A DNA stretch of 64,000 nucleotides from an uncultured Clostridia bacterium (GCA_947589595.1 CANQBV010000004.1:55466-119465); one strand, 5' to 3'. Counted from the first letter of the stretch, positions 16,049 to 24,231 are shown. The notes: generated from the sequence alone by a model not told the origin. A program made the numbers and translations.

Positions 16049-18358
16049 TTGTTTTTTCTCTCCTTTTTCTTCCGTAGATTTTTTATGGATTCTCCGATCC
16101 CTTTTAGGATCGTGAATACGAAACAGATTCAAACGCAGCGCATTGGTCACCACAAAAAAGCTGGATAAGCTCATGGCCGCCGCTGCGAACATGGGATTGA
16201 GCTGCCAGTGGAAAAGCGGAATCCAAACGCCCGCCGCCAGCGGAATTCCCATGATATTATAAATAAATGCCCAAAACAGATTTTCGTGAATATTCTTTAA
16301 GGTCGCACGGCTCAGGCGGATTGCCGCCGGCACGTCCAAAAGGCTGTTTTTCATCAGCACCACATCCGCCGCGTCAATGGCAACGTCCGTTCCCGCACCG
16401 ATCGCCAGACCGACGTCCGCTTGAGTCAGCGCCGGCGCATCGTTGATACCGTCGCCCACCATTATGACTTTTCCCTGCTCTTTGAGGGTACGGATCACCT
16501 TTTCCTTGCCGTCCGGCAGCACGCCGGCGATCACCTCGTCCACCTGCGCTTCCCTGCCGATCGCCCGGGCGGTTTTTTCGTTATCGCCCGTCAACATCAC
16601 CACACGGACGCCCATGTCACGCAGCTCGCGGATCGCCTGCGGACTGTCTTTTTTGATCACGTCCGCCACGGCAATGACGCCGCAAAGCGCGTCCTCACAG
16701 GCAAAGAAGAGAGGCGTTTTGCCGCCTTGCGCCAAAGTGGCGGCTTTTTCGCGCATTGCCGCCGGCACGTCAACCTTCGTCTGAATGAAATTGAAATTGC
16801 CGCCGCACAGCGTCTTGCCCTGCCACACTGCCGCAAGTCCATTGCCCGGCAGCGCCTGAAACTCGGTAACCTCCTCAGCCGTTTGCCCTTCTTCCTGCAA
16901 TTTCTGCATCACCGCGCGCGCCAGCGGGTGCTCGCTTTTCTGCTCCAGCGCCCCGGCAAGCTTTAAAAGCTCTTCGGCGGAAAAGCCCTCTGCCGGCAAA
17001 AGATCGGTCACCTTCGGTTCCCCGGCCGTGATCGTCCCGGTTTTATCCAGTGCGACAATATCGGCCTTTCCGGCCTCCTCCAGCGAAACGGCCGTTTTAA
17101 ACAAAATCCCGTTTTTCGCGCCCATACCGTTCCCGACCATAATCGCCACCGGCGTCGCCAGTCCCAGTGCGCAGGGGCAGCTGATGACCAATACCGAAAT
17201 ACTGCGCGCCAACGCGAAGCCAAGCGTCTCGCCCACCAACAGCCACACCGCTAAGGTTACCGCGGCGAGCCCGATCACCACCGGCACAAAAACGCCCGAA
17301 ACCCGGTCCGCCACCTTGGCGATCGGCGCCTTGGTTGCAGCGGCGTCGCTGACCATTTGAATGATCTGCGAAAGCGTGGTATCTTCCCCGACGCGCGCGG
17401 CCTCGCAGCGCAAAAAGCCGGATTTGTTCAGGGTACCGGCGGAAACGGCGCTACCCGCCGCCTTGTCCACGGGAATGCTCTCGCCCGTCAGCGCGGATTC
17501 ATTTACGGCGCTGTTTCCCTCCAGCACCACGCCGTCCACCGGGATATTTTCTCCCGGCCGTACTACGAAAACGTCGCCTTTTTTTACTTCTTCCACCGGC
17601 ACTTCTACCTCCTGCCCGTCCCGCAGGAGCGTTGCCGTTTTCGGCGCCAGCTTCATCAGACTTTTGAGCGCATTTGTGGTTTTGCCTTTGGAGCGAGCTT
17701 CCAGCGTTTTGCCCACTGTGATCAGCGTCAGGATCGTCGCCGCCGATTCAAAATAAAACTCGTCCCTATAGAACATCACAGCGTCCGCGTCTCCCCGAAC
17801 CTGCGCTGACGTCATGGCGAACAGCGCAAAGGTACTATACAGAAACGCCGCCGTCGCGCCCAGAGCCACCAGGGCATCCATATTGGGCGCACGGTGCCAG
17901 AGCGAGCGGAAACCATTGATAAAGAATTTCTGATTGATCACCATGACCGCCACGGTCAGAAGGAGCTGCAAAAGTCCCATTGCCACGTGGTTCCCGTTCA
18001 AAAACGGCGGCAGCGGCCAGTTCCACAGCATATGCCCCATGGAAAAGTACATCAGCACCAGCCAAAAGCCCACGGAAGCAAAAAGTCTTTTTTTCAAAAC
18101 GGGCGTTTCTTTATCCTGCAGCGCGTCCTCCGAATCGGAAAGCGCGGCCTTTTCCCGGCCGCCTTTCCGGGAAGCGCCGTAGCCGGCCTTTTCCACCGCG
18201 GCGATGATCTCCCGCGGTGCGGCCGTGCCCTCTACGCCCATGGAATTGGTCAATAAACTCACGGAGCACGCCGTAACGCCCGGTACCTGCGAAACCGCTT
18301 TTTCCACGCGTGCGCTGCACGCCGCACAGGTCATGCCCGTCACAAAGTATTGTTCCAT
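15839..18358 (-). CDS. copA: Copper-exporting P-type ATPase with C-terminal CopZ-like domain
   Basis: This is a P1B copper pump that exports Cu(I) across the cytoplasmic membrane. The N-terminal heavy-metal domain has GMTCAAC (Cys11, Cys14). Then come TGES (about 291), the transmembrane copper site CPC (394-396), the phosphorylated DKTGT (Asp438), SEHPLA and GDGINDAPAL. After the last membrane pair there is a charged linker and a second metal domain, MMCGHCEAS, at residues 771-839. C-terminal domains of this sort are unusual and may be a fused CopZ chaperone. ATG 18358 has a GGGGGGAG site; the ORF-track start is seven codons upstream. It is co-transcribed with csoR 34 bases upstream. Confidence 0.95.
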   Translation of the reverse strand: MEQYFVTGMTCAACSARVEKAVSQVPGVTACSVSLLTNSMGVEGTAAPREIIAAVEKAGYGASRKGGREKAALSDSEDALQDKETPVLKKRLFASVGFWLVLMYFSMGHMLWNWPLPPFLNGNHVAMGLLQLLLTVAVMVINQKFFINGFRSLWHRAPNMDALVALGATAAFLYSTFALFAMTSAQVRGDADAVMFYRDEFYFESAATILTLITVGKTLEARSKGKTTNALKSLMKLAPKTATLLRDGQEVEVPVEEVKKGDVFVVRPGENIPVDGVVLEGNSAVNESALTGESIPVDKAAGSAVSAGTLNKSGFLRCEAARVGEDTTLSQIIQMVSDAAATKAPIAKVADRVSGVFVPVVIGLAAVTLAVWLLVGETLGFALARSISVLVISCPCALGLATPVAIMVGNGMGAKNGILFKTAVSLEEAGKADIVALDKTGTITAGEPKVTDLLPAEGFSAEELLKLAGALEQKSEHPLARAVMQKLQEEGQTAEEVTEFQALPGNGLAAVWQGKTLCGGNFNFIQTKVDVPAAMREKAATLAQGGKTPLFFACEDALCGVIAVADVIKKDSPQAIRELRDMGVRVVMLTGDNEKTARAIGREAQVDEVIAGVLPDGKEKVIRTLKEQGKVIMVGDGINDAPALTQADVGLAIGAGTDVAIDAADVVLMKNSLLDVPAAIRLSRATLKNIHENLFWAFIYNIMGIPLAAGVWIPLFHWQLNPMFAAAAMSLSSFFVVTNALRLNLFRIHDPKRDRRIHKKSTEEKGEKKQMEKVMKIEGMMCGHCEASVKKALEALPTVESAVVSHEKGTAVVTLKAETANEVLKKAVEDQDYKVTDIQ

Positions 18359-18392
18359 TTTTCTCCCCCCTTTCCTCATAGTATATCCAATT

Positions 18393-18692
18393 CTATTTCA
18401 TCAATTTCTGCAAAGTCGCGACCAGCTCCTCAATGACCTCGTCTTTTCCCTCGCGCAGATCGCGCGCCACGCACCCCGCAATATGGTGTGCGATCAGATC
18501 TTTGTTAAAAGAATTCATCGCCGCATTTACCGCTGCGCACTGGATCAGGATATCGTTGCAGTACGCGTCCTTTTCCACCATACCGCGAATCCCGCGGATC
18601 TGCCCCTCGATCCGGTTCAACCGGTGAATGAGCTTTTTGCGCTCTTCCTGGGAACGCTCGGTTTTCTTTTCACAGCAGCATTTTTCCGCCAT
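18393..18692 (-). CDS. csoR: CsoR-family copper-sensing repressor
   Basis: This 99-residue all-helical repressor releases DNA when Cu(I) is bound. The ligand set of the family is present: Cys45, His70 and Cys74 (AYCND and HHIAGC). An additional cysteine-rich N-terminus (KCCCEKK) is not part of the core family. AAGGAG lies six bases from the ATG. It is the first gene of the csoR-copA operon, and two matching operators lie in its promoter. Confidence 0.93.
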   Translation of the reverse strand: MAEKCCCEKKTERSQEERKKLIHRLNRIEGQIRGIRGMVEKDAYCNDILIQCAAVNAAMNSFNKDLIAHHIAGCVARDLREGKDEVIEELVATLQKLMK

Positions 18693-18714
18693 TCCATTCT
18701 CCTTATTTTTTTGT

Positions 18715-18731
18715 ATACCCTATCGGGGTAT
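18715..18731. promoter_or_regulatory. csoR operator: CsoR operator, downstream copy
   Basis: ATACCC and GGGTAT form an inverted repeat five bases apart, downstream of the csoR -10 box and upstream of the start codon. It resembles the stronger operator at 18741. Confidence 0.7.
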
Positions 18732-18735
18732 CTAT

Positions 18736-18764
18736 ATAATATACCCCTAAGGGGTATTTGTCAA
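18736..18764 (-). promoter_or_regulatory. Promoter of csoR-copA
   Basis: On the minus strand TTGACA and TATTAT are separated by exactly 17 bases, and the spacer consists of the operator palindrome. Bound repressor would block polymerase directly. Confidence 0.88.
18741..18757. promoter_or_regulatory. csoR operator: CsoR operator, promoter-spacer copy
   Basis: ATACCCC-TAA-GGGGTAT is a perfect inverted repeat of the GC-tract type bound by CsoR. It fills the -35/-10 spacer. Confidence 0.85.
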
Positions 18765-18898
18765 GTGCTTTTTTCGAAAAAACTGCGCCGCGATCAGAAA
18801 AAATAAAGACTTTTCAGAATTTTTCTCACAGAATCCTTTTTCCTTTTCTAGATATTCTACCATAAAACCGGAAAAGATACGAGAGTGTGAAAAACGGA

Positions 18899-18927
18899 TT
18901 GATTTTGGAAGAATTCCATGCTATGAT
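18899..18927 (+). promoter_or_regulatory. Promoter of the SGNH hydrolase gene
   Basis: TTGATT and TATGAT are separated by 17 bases, 25 bases before the ATG. Confidence 0.65.
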
Positions 18928-18951
18928 AGGGAAAGAAAGCGAGAGAAACCG

Positions 18952-19593
18952 ATGAAAACGATTCTTTTTCAGGGCGATTCGATCACCGACTGCGGCCGAA
19001 ACCGCGAGGATGATACCAGTCTCGGCAGCGGCTATGCCGCCATGGTCGCCGGAGCACTCGGCACAAAATACCCGGGTGAATACCAATTTTTGAACCGCGG
19101 TATCAGCGGTAACCGCAGCATCGACGTTTATGCGCGGATCAGCAAAGACATTATCAATCTGAAGCCTGACTATATGAGCCTGCTCATCGGTGTGAACGAC
19201 GTCTGGCACGATTTTTCTTTCCGGCAAAGCGGCATCAGCGCCAAGCTTTTTGACCGCAACTGCCGTATGCTGTTGGACGAAACCCTGGAAGCGCTGCCCG
19301 ATTTAAAAATCATGCTGCTGGGCGCTTTTTTAACCCCCGGCGAAGTCATTGAAAAATACGGGGAGGATTTTCTGACCGAGGTCTGCCTGCGTGCCGATGT
19401 GCTGCACCGGATCGCAGACGATTACCACCTGCCGTTTGTCGATCTGCAGGCAGCGTTCGACAAGGCCTGCACCCGGGCGCCTGCAGCTTACTGGACCAAA
19501 GAGGGCGTTCATCCCTGGGCGCCGGGTCACGGCGTCATCGCCAACGAATGGCTGCGTACCTTCGAAACGATGAGATACTATGCAGTAAAATGA
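18952..19593 (+). CDS. SGNH/GDSL-type esterase
   Basis: This is a cytoplasmic lipase/acylhydrolase-like enzyme of 213 residues without a signal peptide. Block I is FQGDSITD with nucleophile Ser10, block II has the oxyanion glycine in NRGISGN, block III is GVND (Asn82), and block V is EGVHPW with His187. Most relatives have DGVHP; the acidic residue here is Glu184. Such enzymes often deacetylate sugars or carbohydrate esters. It stands alone between its own promoter and terminator, so context gives no substrate. Confidence 0.88.
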   Translation: MKTILFQGDSITDCGRNREDDTSLGSGYAAMVAGALGTKYPGEYQFLNRGISGNRSIDVYARISKDIINLKPDYMSLLIGVNDVWHDFSFRQSGISAKLFDRNCRMLLDETLEALPDLKIMLLGAFLTPGEVIEKYGEDFLTEVCLRADVLHRIADDYHLPFVDLQAAFDKACTRAPAAYWTKEGVHPWAPGHGVIANEWLRTFETMRYYAVK

Positions 19594-19628
19594 ACACGGC
19601 GCATTGTATGATCTTTCACAACGATTAA

Positions 19629-19664
19629 AAAAATTCTCGTTCCAAAGAACGAGAATTTTTTTTA
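19629..19664 (+). terminator. Terminator of the SGNH hydrolase gene
   Basis: AAATTCTCGTT and AACGAGAATTT form an 11-bp stem with a six-base loop, followed by TTTTT. A-runs on the other side make it potentially bidirectional. Confidence 0.9.
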
Positions 19665-19783
19665 ATGCGAGAAGGGACTCGCTCCGGACACTTTTATCCT
19701 TCAGCGGCATATCACGCAACGCCAAAATCCGACCTCTCCGCCCGCATCCATTTCATTGGAAAGCAGAGAAGACTTCGGTTCGC

Positions 19784-20719
19784 TTAAAAAATGCCCGGCA
19801 GTATTCTCGCCAAGAAGAACCCCGCCCCAAACGATACTGAATTCGCCACAAGAGAATAAATAATATAATACCAGTTTTTCTTCTTCGCCTCGGACACTTT
19901 TTTCAAAACCGTGCAGTACAAAATTGCCTCTATCGCAAAAACGGCAATCTCAAGAATCACATAAAAGACGGCAAACGCCAGCGGCCCGGAACTGTAATTG
20001 ATAAGGTTGAGCGCCACATTCAAGGCAATCTGCGTGATGACGTTGACCAAAGCCAAAATCAAAAGCTGCTTCTTTTTTCGGAATCCGAAAAGCAGGGCGA
20101 CAAGCATTTCAATGAGGATGGTAAGAACGATCCGCGCCGCCAGCGACCACAGTTCCTGCCGGTAATTATACGATCGCCAGGCGTCGATCCGTTCGTTTGT
20201 GCTGTGCGTTTCATCGTACTCCACCGAACCGATGTTCACGCCGTCCATATCCACGGTGTAATAGGTGTCGAAAGCGTATCGCTCACAAATTCCGCTGGAT
20301 ACAAAGGTTTTCGTTTCCGGATAGTACAGGAGGATCTTAAAACTGGACGGCGGATAATACGTCCACGCAATTTCCCCGGTTTCACTCACTTTCCAACCGA
20401 CCTGTAAAAAATAATATCCGTCCGGGTCTTTGTAATTGACAAACGCCTCCCATATATTGCGGTCAAGATAGTCGGAGTACGGGAAATTTTCGCTGGTTCG
20501 GGCATTCTCTTCCGTTCCGTCCCAGGCGCTCTCCGGGCCGGTGGATTTTCTTTTTGACAGCAGCGTGCCGTAGCACAGCTCGTCGCCCATATTTTCAAAC
20601 CGGATCCGTACCGACGCTTTCGGTCCCATATCGGCATTTGCAGTCATCGGAAGCGCAAAGAATACAAATACGACACACAGCATCGTAATAAAAATTTGAC
20701 TGTGCTTTCTTTTTTGCAT
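19784..20719 (-). CDS. Exported membrane protein of unknown function
   Basis: I do not recognise this family. A signal peptide (about residues 1-30, ending near TANA) is followed by an external domain of about 150 residues rich in aromatic residues, then at least four membrane helices from about residue 195 to the end. The C-terminal part resembles small multi-helix membrane domains such as MptD-like proteins. ATG 20719 has GAGGAGG and is preferred over the ORF-track start six codons upstream. The gene is richer in A+T than the housekeeping genes. It is not in an operon. Its function may be envelope sensing, but nothing proves that. Confidence 0.7.
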   Translation of the reverse strand: MQKRKHSQIFITMLCVVFVFFALPMTANADMGPKASVRIRFENMGDELCYGTLLSKRKSTGPESAWDGTEENARTSENFPYSDYLDRNIWEAFVNYKDPDGYYFLQVGWKVSETGEIAWTYYPPSSFKILLYYPETKTFVSSGICERYAFDTYYTVDMDGVNIGSVEYDETHSTNERIDAWRSYNYRQELWSLAARIVLTILIEMLVALLFGFRKKKQLLILALVNVITQIALNVALNLINYSSGPLAFAVFYVILEIAVFAIEAILYCTVLKKVSEAKKKNWYYIIYSLVANSVSFGAGFFLARILPGIF

Positions 20720-20884
20720 CTTGAAATCCTCCTCCAAAAGACAGATTCAATCGATTCCGGCAATCGACCATTCATTCAGATAAAGTTATTATAGCATACA
20801 AATGGGACAAAATCTACTGCCATCAGCGGTTTTCGCGGTGGGAATCTGTAGGATTACAATTAGCCAAGCTTGATCGAATCCCAC

Positions 20885-20913
20885 CTGACTAATTTATTTT
20901 TCTGTGTTATACT
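20885..20913 (+). promoter_or_regulatory. Candidate promoter directly before a 35-residue ORF
   Basis: CTGACT and TATACT are separated by 17 bases. The -10 box ends six bases before the ATG at 20920, so the transcript would be nearly leaderless. The region 20720-20884 shows no gene. Confidence 0.45.
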
Positions 20914-20919
20914 AACTCT

Positions 20920-21027
20920 ATGCTTCCCGATATTCATGCATTCTTTGAATCCGAAGAAGGCAAGCGCAAATTTGAGGAATGGAAAGCTCTGCAGGGAAGG
21001 AAAGCGATGAAGAAAGAAAAGAAATAA
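20920..21027 (+). CDS. Small protein, 35 residues
   Basis: The ORF encodes MLPDIHAFFESEEGKRKF and a basic tail (MKKEKK). It is too short for the ORF track. FFESEEGKRKFEEWKA reads as one amphipathic helix and looks like a real coding segment, similar to tiny helical proteins of Clostridia that I recall only vaguely. No ribosome-binding site precedes the ATG; the promoter -10 box sits directly ahead. It may be a leaderless gene or the remnant of a larger one. Confidence 0.4.
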   Translation: MLPDIHAFFESEEGKRKFEEWKALQGRKAMKKEKK

Positions 21028-21161
21028 AAAATTTATCAGGTTGCCAACCTTTTTTCAATCCCTTACACTATATAGATGAGAGCGCTCGGAGAAAATAAAA
21101 ATGGAAAAGCAAAAAGCTGATAGGCACATGGAAAAACAACCTTACCCGCGATTATGAATAT

Positions 21162-21563
21162 ATGTATGAATTCATAAACGGAAAATTGGACGATGAAGTT
21201 GTAAATGCCGACAAAATAAGTCGTCTCAAAGCACGCAAATTCGTTGATGAGAGCGGAAAGGTTCAGATAATGATATGTAAAGGAAGCGACAAGGATTTCT
21301 TTGCATGTATTCCGAAACTTGATGACAAGATCAAAGAACGATTTGCAGATTGCGCACTTGAGATTGCATTACAGGAAGCCAAACGGTTTCCTCCGCAGAT
21401 GCAGGATTTGATTGTCGCATGGAACAGCGAGTTTATTGACAGAACAACCGCTATGATGGTACTCGATCTGTTGTATGCTGATGGCGGATTAAAACCACTT
21501 ACGGATCAGGAACGTATAACAGCAAATTTAATTATGTTCAGCGATGTTTTGCCAAAGCAATGA
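21162..21563 (+). CDS. Hypothetical protein with a probable 5' frameshift
   Basis: I do not recognise this family. The 133-residue ORF is soluble, with no signal peptide or catalytic motif. It is AT-rich and looks unlike its neighbours in base use, suggesting transfer. The reading frame continues upstream without a start (KSKKLIGTWKNNLTRDYEY) to 21102 and looks protein-like. One base out of frame, an ATG at 21101 has GGAG at eight bases. A single-base deletion next to that ATG would explain both facts. Either the gene is broken, or translation begins at 21162, which has no ribosome-binding site. Confidence 0.55.
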   Translation: MYEFINGKLDDEVVNADKISRLKARKFVDESGKVQIMICKGSDKDFFACIPKLDDKIKERFADCALEIALQEAKRFPPQMQDLIVAWNSEFIDRTTAMMVLDLLYADGGLKPLTDQERITANLIMFSDVLPKQ

Positions 21564-21621
21564 TTTATTTATCAATAATCCTGTTTGGTGCGAGTATTCA
21601 TAAGGGATTTGGCAATGAAAA

Positions 21622-21656
21622 GGGCGTTCACAAAGGGAAATCCCTTGTGAACGCCC
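21622..21656 (-). terminator. Terminator of tRNA-Leu
   Basis: On the minus strand GGGCGTTCACAAGGGA pairs with its complement (one bulge) and ends in CCCTTTTC, five bases after the tRNA CCA end. Confidence 0.85.
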
Positions 21657-21660
21657 AAAT

Positions 21661-21745
21661 TGGTGCGAGAAACGGGACTTGAACCCGTATGGTGTGAACC
21701 ACACGCCCCTCAAACGTGCGCGTCTGCCAGTTCCGCCACTCTCGC
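21661..21745 (-). tRNA. tRNA-Leu (GAG)
   Basis: The minus strand folds as a class II tRNA: acceptor GCGAGAG/TTCTCGC, anticodon stem CACGT/GCGTG around TTGAGGG (anticodon GAG), a long variable arm GTGGTTCACACCAT, and a T arm with GGGTTCAAGTCCC. The 3' CCA is encoded. It has its own promoter and terminator. Confidence 0.95.
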
Positions 21746-21758
21746 GTTGACAAACGTT

Positions 21759-21787
21759 ATTATAACCAGAAAAAAGAAACCTGTCAA
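21759..21787 (-). promoter_or_regulatory. Promoter of tRNA-Leu
   Basis: Consensus TTGACA and TATAAT are separated by 17 bases on the minus strand, 13 bases before the tRNA. Confidence 0.9.
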
Positions 21788-21935
21788 GTACTTTTTGCGA
21801 AAAAGATTTTCGGCGCGAGCGCTTTGCGGGGCAAACTGGCCTTGCTGTTTTTTCTATCACACAATCACCGGGGGCGCATACGATGATAATGAGCCGGCAA
21901 ACAGAAGCCGGTATCAACCAAAAAGGAGAACACTC

Positions 21936-22025
21936 ATGAACTGCGTAACCAATCTGCTCAACGAAGATTTTTGGCTCTGGGTAATCCTCATCGCTGTTTT
22001 GATCCTTCTGTTCTGCTTCAGCTAA
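21936..22025 (+). CDS. Small hydrophobic membrane peptide, 29 residues
   Basis: The ORF has AAAAAGGAG eight bases before the ATG and a strong terminator 12 bases after the stop, so it looks like a real gene. The peptide is MNCVTNLLNEDF followed by one membrane helix (WLWVILIAVLILLFCF). It is below the ORF-track cut-off. Tiny single-helix proteins of this kind occur as type I toxins, membrane regulators or spore components; nothing here decides among them. The stretch from 21788 to 21935 holds no other gene. Confidence 0.65.
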   Translation: MNCVTNLLNEDFWLWVILIAVLILLFCFS

Positions 22026-22036
22026 GCAAAAAATGC

Positions 22037-22068
22037 GGGGAGAGGAAAACCTCTCCCCAGATTTTTTT
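22037..22068. terminator. Bidirectional terminator between the 29-residue peptide and cdaR
   Basis: GGGGAGAGG and CCTCTCCCC form a 9-bp stem with an AAAA loop and a T-run on the plus side. The minus strand ends in GCATTTTTTG, so it serves both genes. Confidence 0.9.
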
Positions 22069-22091
22069 GCCGCAATCGATCCAAACGGTAT

Positions 22092-23360
22092 TTACTCTGT
22101 TAAATTCACCTTTACAGGATAGGTGCCGACCACGTAGTACAGCCCTTCCGTGGCAGTGGTCTGCACAATTTGAATCTCCACCTCGCGCTCACCGGGAGTT
22201 GTATAGACGGAAAGATCGATATGAAAGAAGAAATCCTCTTCGGAAGCCGCATAAATATTCTGCGAACGGCCGCGCACGCGGAATTTGAGTACGTCGATAT
22301 CGAAGCTGTACTTCAAATTTTCCGGCGCGGTTACTACCACGTGTGAGGAATTGAGGTTCACCCGCAGGGTGCGGACCATAGAATCCACCAAATTCAGCGT
22401 CAGATCCACGTCGCCCATGGTGCCTGCCAGCTCCACGCCGTCGGGCAGCTCGAGCTGATCGGGGCTGATTTTTTGCGTATAGCGAATAGCATCGATCTTC
22501 GATTCATCGAGCGTGACCGCGCAGATTTCCTCTATCGCGCCGACCACAGCGGGGTCGCCCTTGATCATAACGTTTCCGGGCGAAAGGGTGTAGGTGATAT
22601 CTCCCTCCTGCCAGTAGCCGTGTGCGGAGCGTACCACGAGCGGTACGGTTTTTTCCCGGGTCAGGCGGAAGGAAACGCGCTGGCTGCGCTGATCGAGCAC
22701 AAGGTAATTGTCGGAAATCTCCCTGCCGTTTACGTCGAACAGTTTATATTCCAGATTGCGCTCAAAGCCGGTGGTCACCTTGGCCAGATCCCCGGTTTCC
22801 AGTCCGGCGAACGACACGGTATCGACCAGGCTTTTCGGCCCTTTGACTACCACGGTATCCGCCGAAAGCTGCGGGGTCAGGGTGACGTCTGCTTCGGTTT
22901 CATATTCTCCCATCAAAACGCGCACCGGCACGGCGGCGGCAACGGTTTCATCTACAAAAACGGAAACTTTCTGCGGGAAGCACTCGGAAAGCTCCGCGCC
23001 CTCCGGCAGCAGCACGCTCACATCCATATCATAGCGCCCGGCACGGGTGATCTGACTCAGATCCAAATACGCCTCCAGGTCGCTGGCTTTGATTTTATTT
23101 AAATCGCTCCGTTTGCCGCGCAGCGTCACGTCGCAGCTCACACCCTCTCCTGTAATGGCGGAAAGGCCGCCGGAAAGGGACTGGATCTTCACGTCGACAG
23201 AGGAAAAGGTTTTGGTATAATTGGGCGATTGCGCATCCTGCACAAAAAACCACACCACGATCGCCAACAGGACGGAAAACAAAATCGCCGGCAGGGAATT
23301 TTTGCGTGGGATTTTTGCGGAGGACTTCGCCTTATCCCTCCAGAGTTGAATTCTCTTCAT
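22092..23360 (-). CDS. cdaR: YbbR-domain protein, regulator of diadenylate cyclase
   Basis: CdaR is a membrane-anchored extracellular regulator of CdaA. An N-terminal basic stretch is followed by one membrane helix (AILFSVLLAIVVWFF). The rest is external and consists of repeated YbbR domains of about 85 residues, with recurring strings such as VDVKIQSLSGGL and PVRVLMGEYETEADVTLTP. The length of 422 residues fits about four repeats. ATG at 23360 lies inside the cdaA 3' end, an overlap of 29 bases, so the two are coupled. The ORF-track start lies further upstream without a clear ribosome-binding site. Confidence 0.9.
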   Translation of the reverse strand: MKRIQLWRDKAKSSAKIPRKNSLPAILFSVLLAIVVWFFVQDAQSPNYTKTFSSVDVKIQSLSGGLSAITGEGVSCDVTLRGKRSDLNKIKASDLEAYLDLSQITRAGRYDMDVSVLLPEGAELSECFPQKVSVFVDETVAAAVPVRVLMGEYETEADVTLTPQLSADTVVVKGPKSLVDTVSFAGLETGDLAKVTTGFERNLEYKLFDVNGREISDNYLVLDQRSQRVSFRLTREKTVPLVVRSAHGYWQEGDITYTLSPGNVMIKGDPAVVGAIEEICAVTLDESKIDAIRYTQKISPDQLELPDGVELAGTMGDVDLTLNLVDSMVRTLRVNLNSSHVVVTAPENLKYSFDIDVLKFRVRGRSQNIYAASEEDFFFHIDLSVYTTPGEREVEIQIVQTTATEGLYYVVGTYPVKVNLTE

Positions 23361-24216
23361 GATTCGATTCCTCCTGTGCTTTGCGAACGCCTTTTTTCTT
23401 TCCTCTGCGCGGCAGGAATTCATTAGTCATGCGATGGCGCAGCACCTTGACCGATATTCCCTTATCGATCTCACCGTTGCGGGCAACGGAAATGTCACCC
23501 GTTTCCTCCGATACAATGACCACGAACGCGTCGCTGATCTCGGAAATACCGAGCCCCGCGCGATGGCGCGTGCCGTATTCCTTGGGCAGGTTGGGGTTGC
23601 CGGTGAGCGGCAGAAAGCAGCCGCAGGCGTGGATCCTGCCCTCGCGAATGATCATGGCGCCGTCGTGCAGGGGCGCTTTGTTATAAAAAATATTGCCGAT
23701 CAGAAATCTATTGATTTCCGCATCCACCAGCACGCCGGTTTTGATCTCATCACCCAGGCGGGTGGTTTTTTCCATCACGATCAGCGCGCCGGTGCAGCTT
23801 TTGGAAAGCTCCTCCACCGCACTGCAGAGCTCATCGACGTAAGAAAGTGTTTTCTCCTCCGGCGGCGCTTCGGCGATCGGGTTGAGGTTATGAAAATTGC
23901 CGCCCATTTTTTCCAGCGCCGAACGAAGCTCCGGCTGGAAAATGATGATCAGCGCAATGATGCCCACGTCGAACACACGATCCATAATATAGTTCAGCGC
24001 GTTCAGCCCGGCCACGTTGCTGATCCACATAATGAGGACAAACGCCAAAATTCCCAGCGCCAGTTTCCCTGCCCTTCTTTGCCGCACAAAGCGGTAAGCG
24101 TAATAAAAGATGATCGAAACAAGCAGGATATCCACCGCGTCGGAAATTTTAAGGGACGCGATCTGGTTGAAAACATAATGAAAGAAATCCGCAATGCTCT
24201 GCAAAAAATCGGCCAT
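23332..24216 (-). CDS. cdaA: Diadenylate cyclase (c-di-AMP synthase)
   Basis: CdaA makes c-di-AMP, the second messenger of potassium and cell-wall homeostasis in Firmicutes. Three N-terminal membrane helices (for example VDILLVSIIFYYAYRF) are followed by the DAC domain with the catalytic DGA (PLHDGAMII) and RHR (GTRHRAGLGISE) motifs. The 294-residue length is typical. It lies 16 bases after htpG and overlaps cdaR. The usual third gene, glmM, is not adjacent here. Confidence 0.96.
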   Translation of the reverse strand: MADFLQSIADFFHYVFNQIASLKISDAVDILLVSIIFYYAYRFVRQRRAGKLALGILAFVLIMWISNVAGLNALNYIMDRVFDVGIIALIIIFQPELRSALEKMGGNFHNLNPIAEAPPEEKTLSYVDELCSAVEELSKSCTGALIVMEKTTRLGDEIKTGVLVDAEINRFLIGNIFYNKAPLHDGAMIIREGRIHACGCFLPLTGNPNLPKEYGTRHRAGLGISEISDAFVVIVSEETGDISVARNGEIDKGISVKVLRHRMTNEFLPRRGKKKGVRKAQEESNHEENSTLEG

Positions 24217-24231
24217 AGCTTTTTCTGTCCT

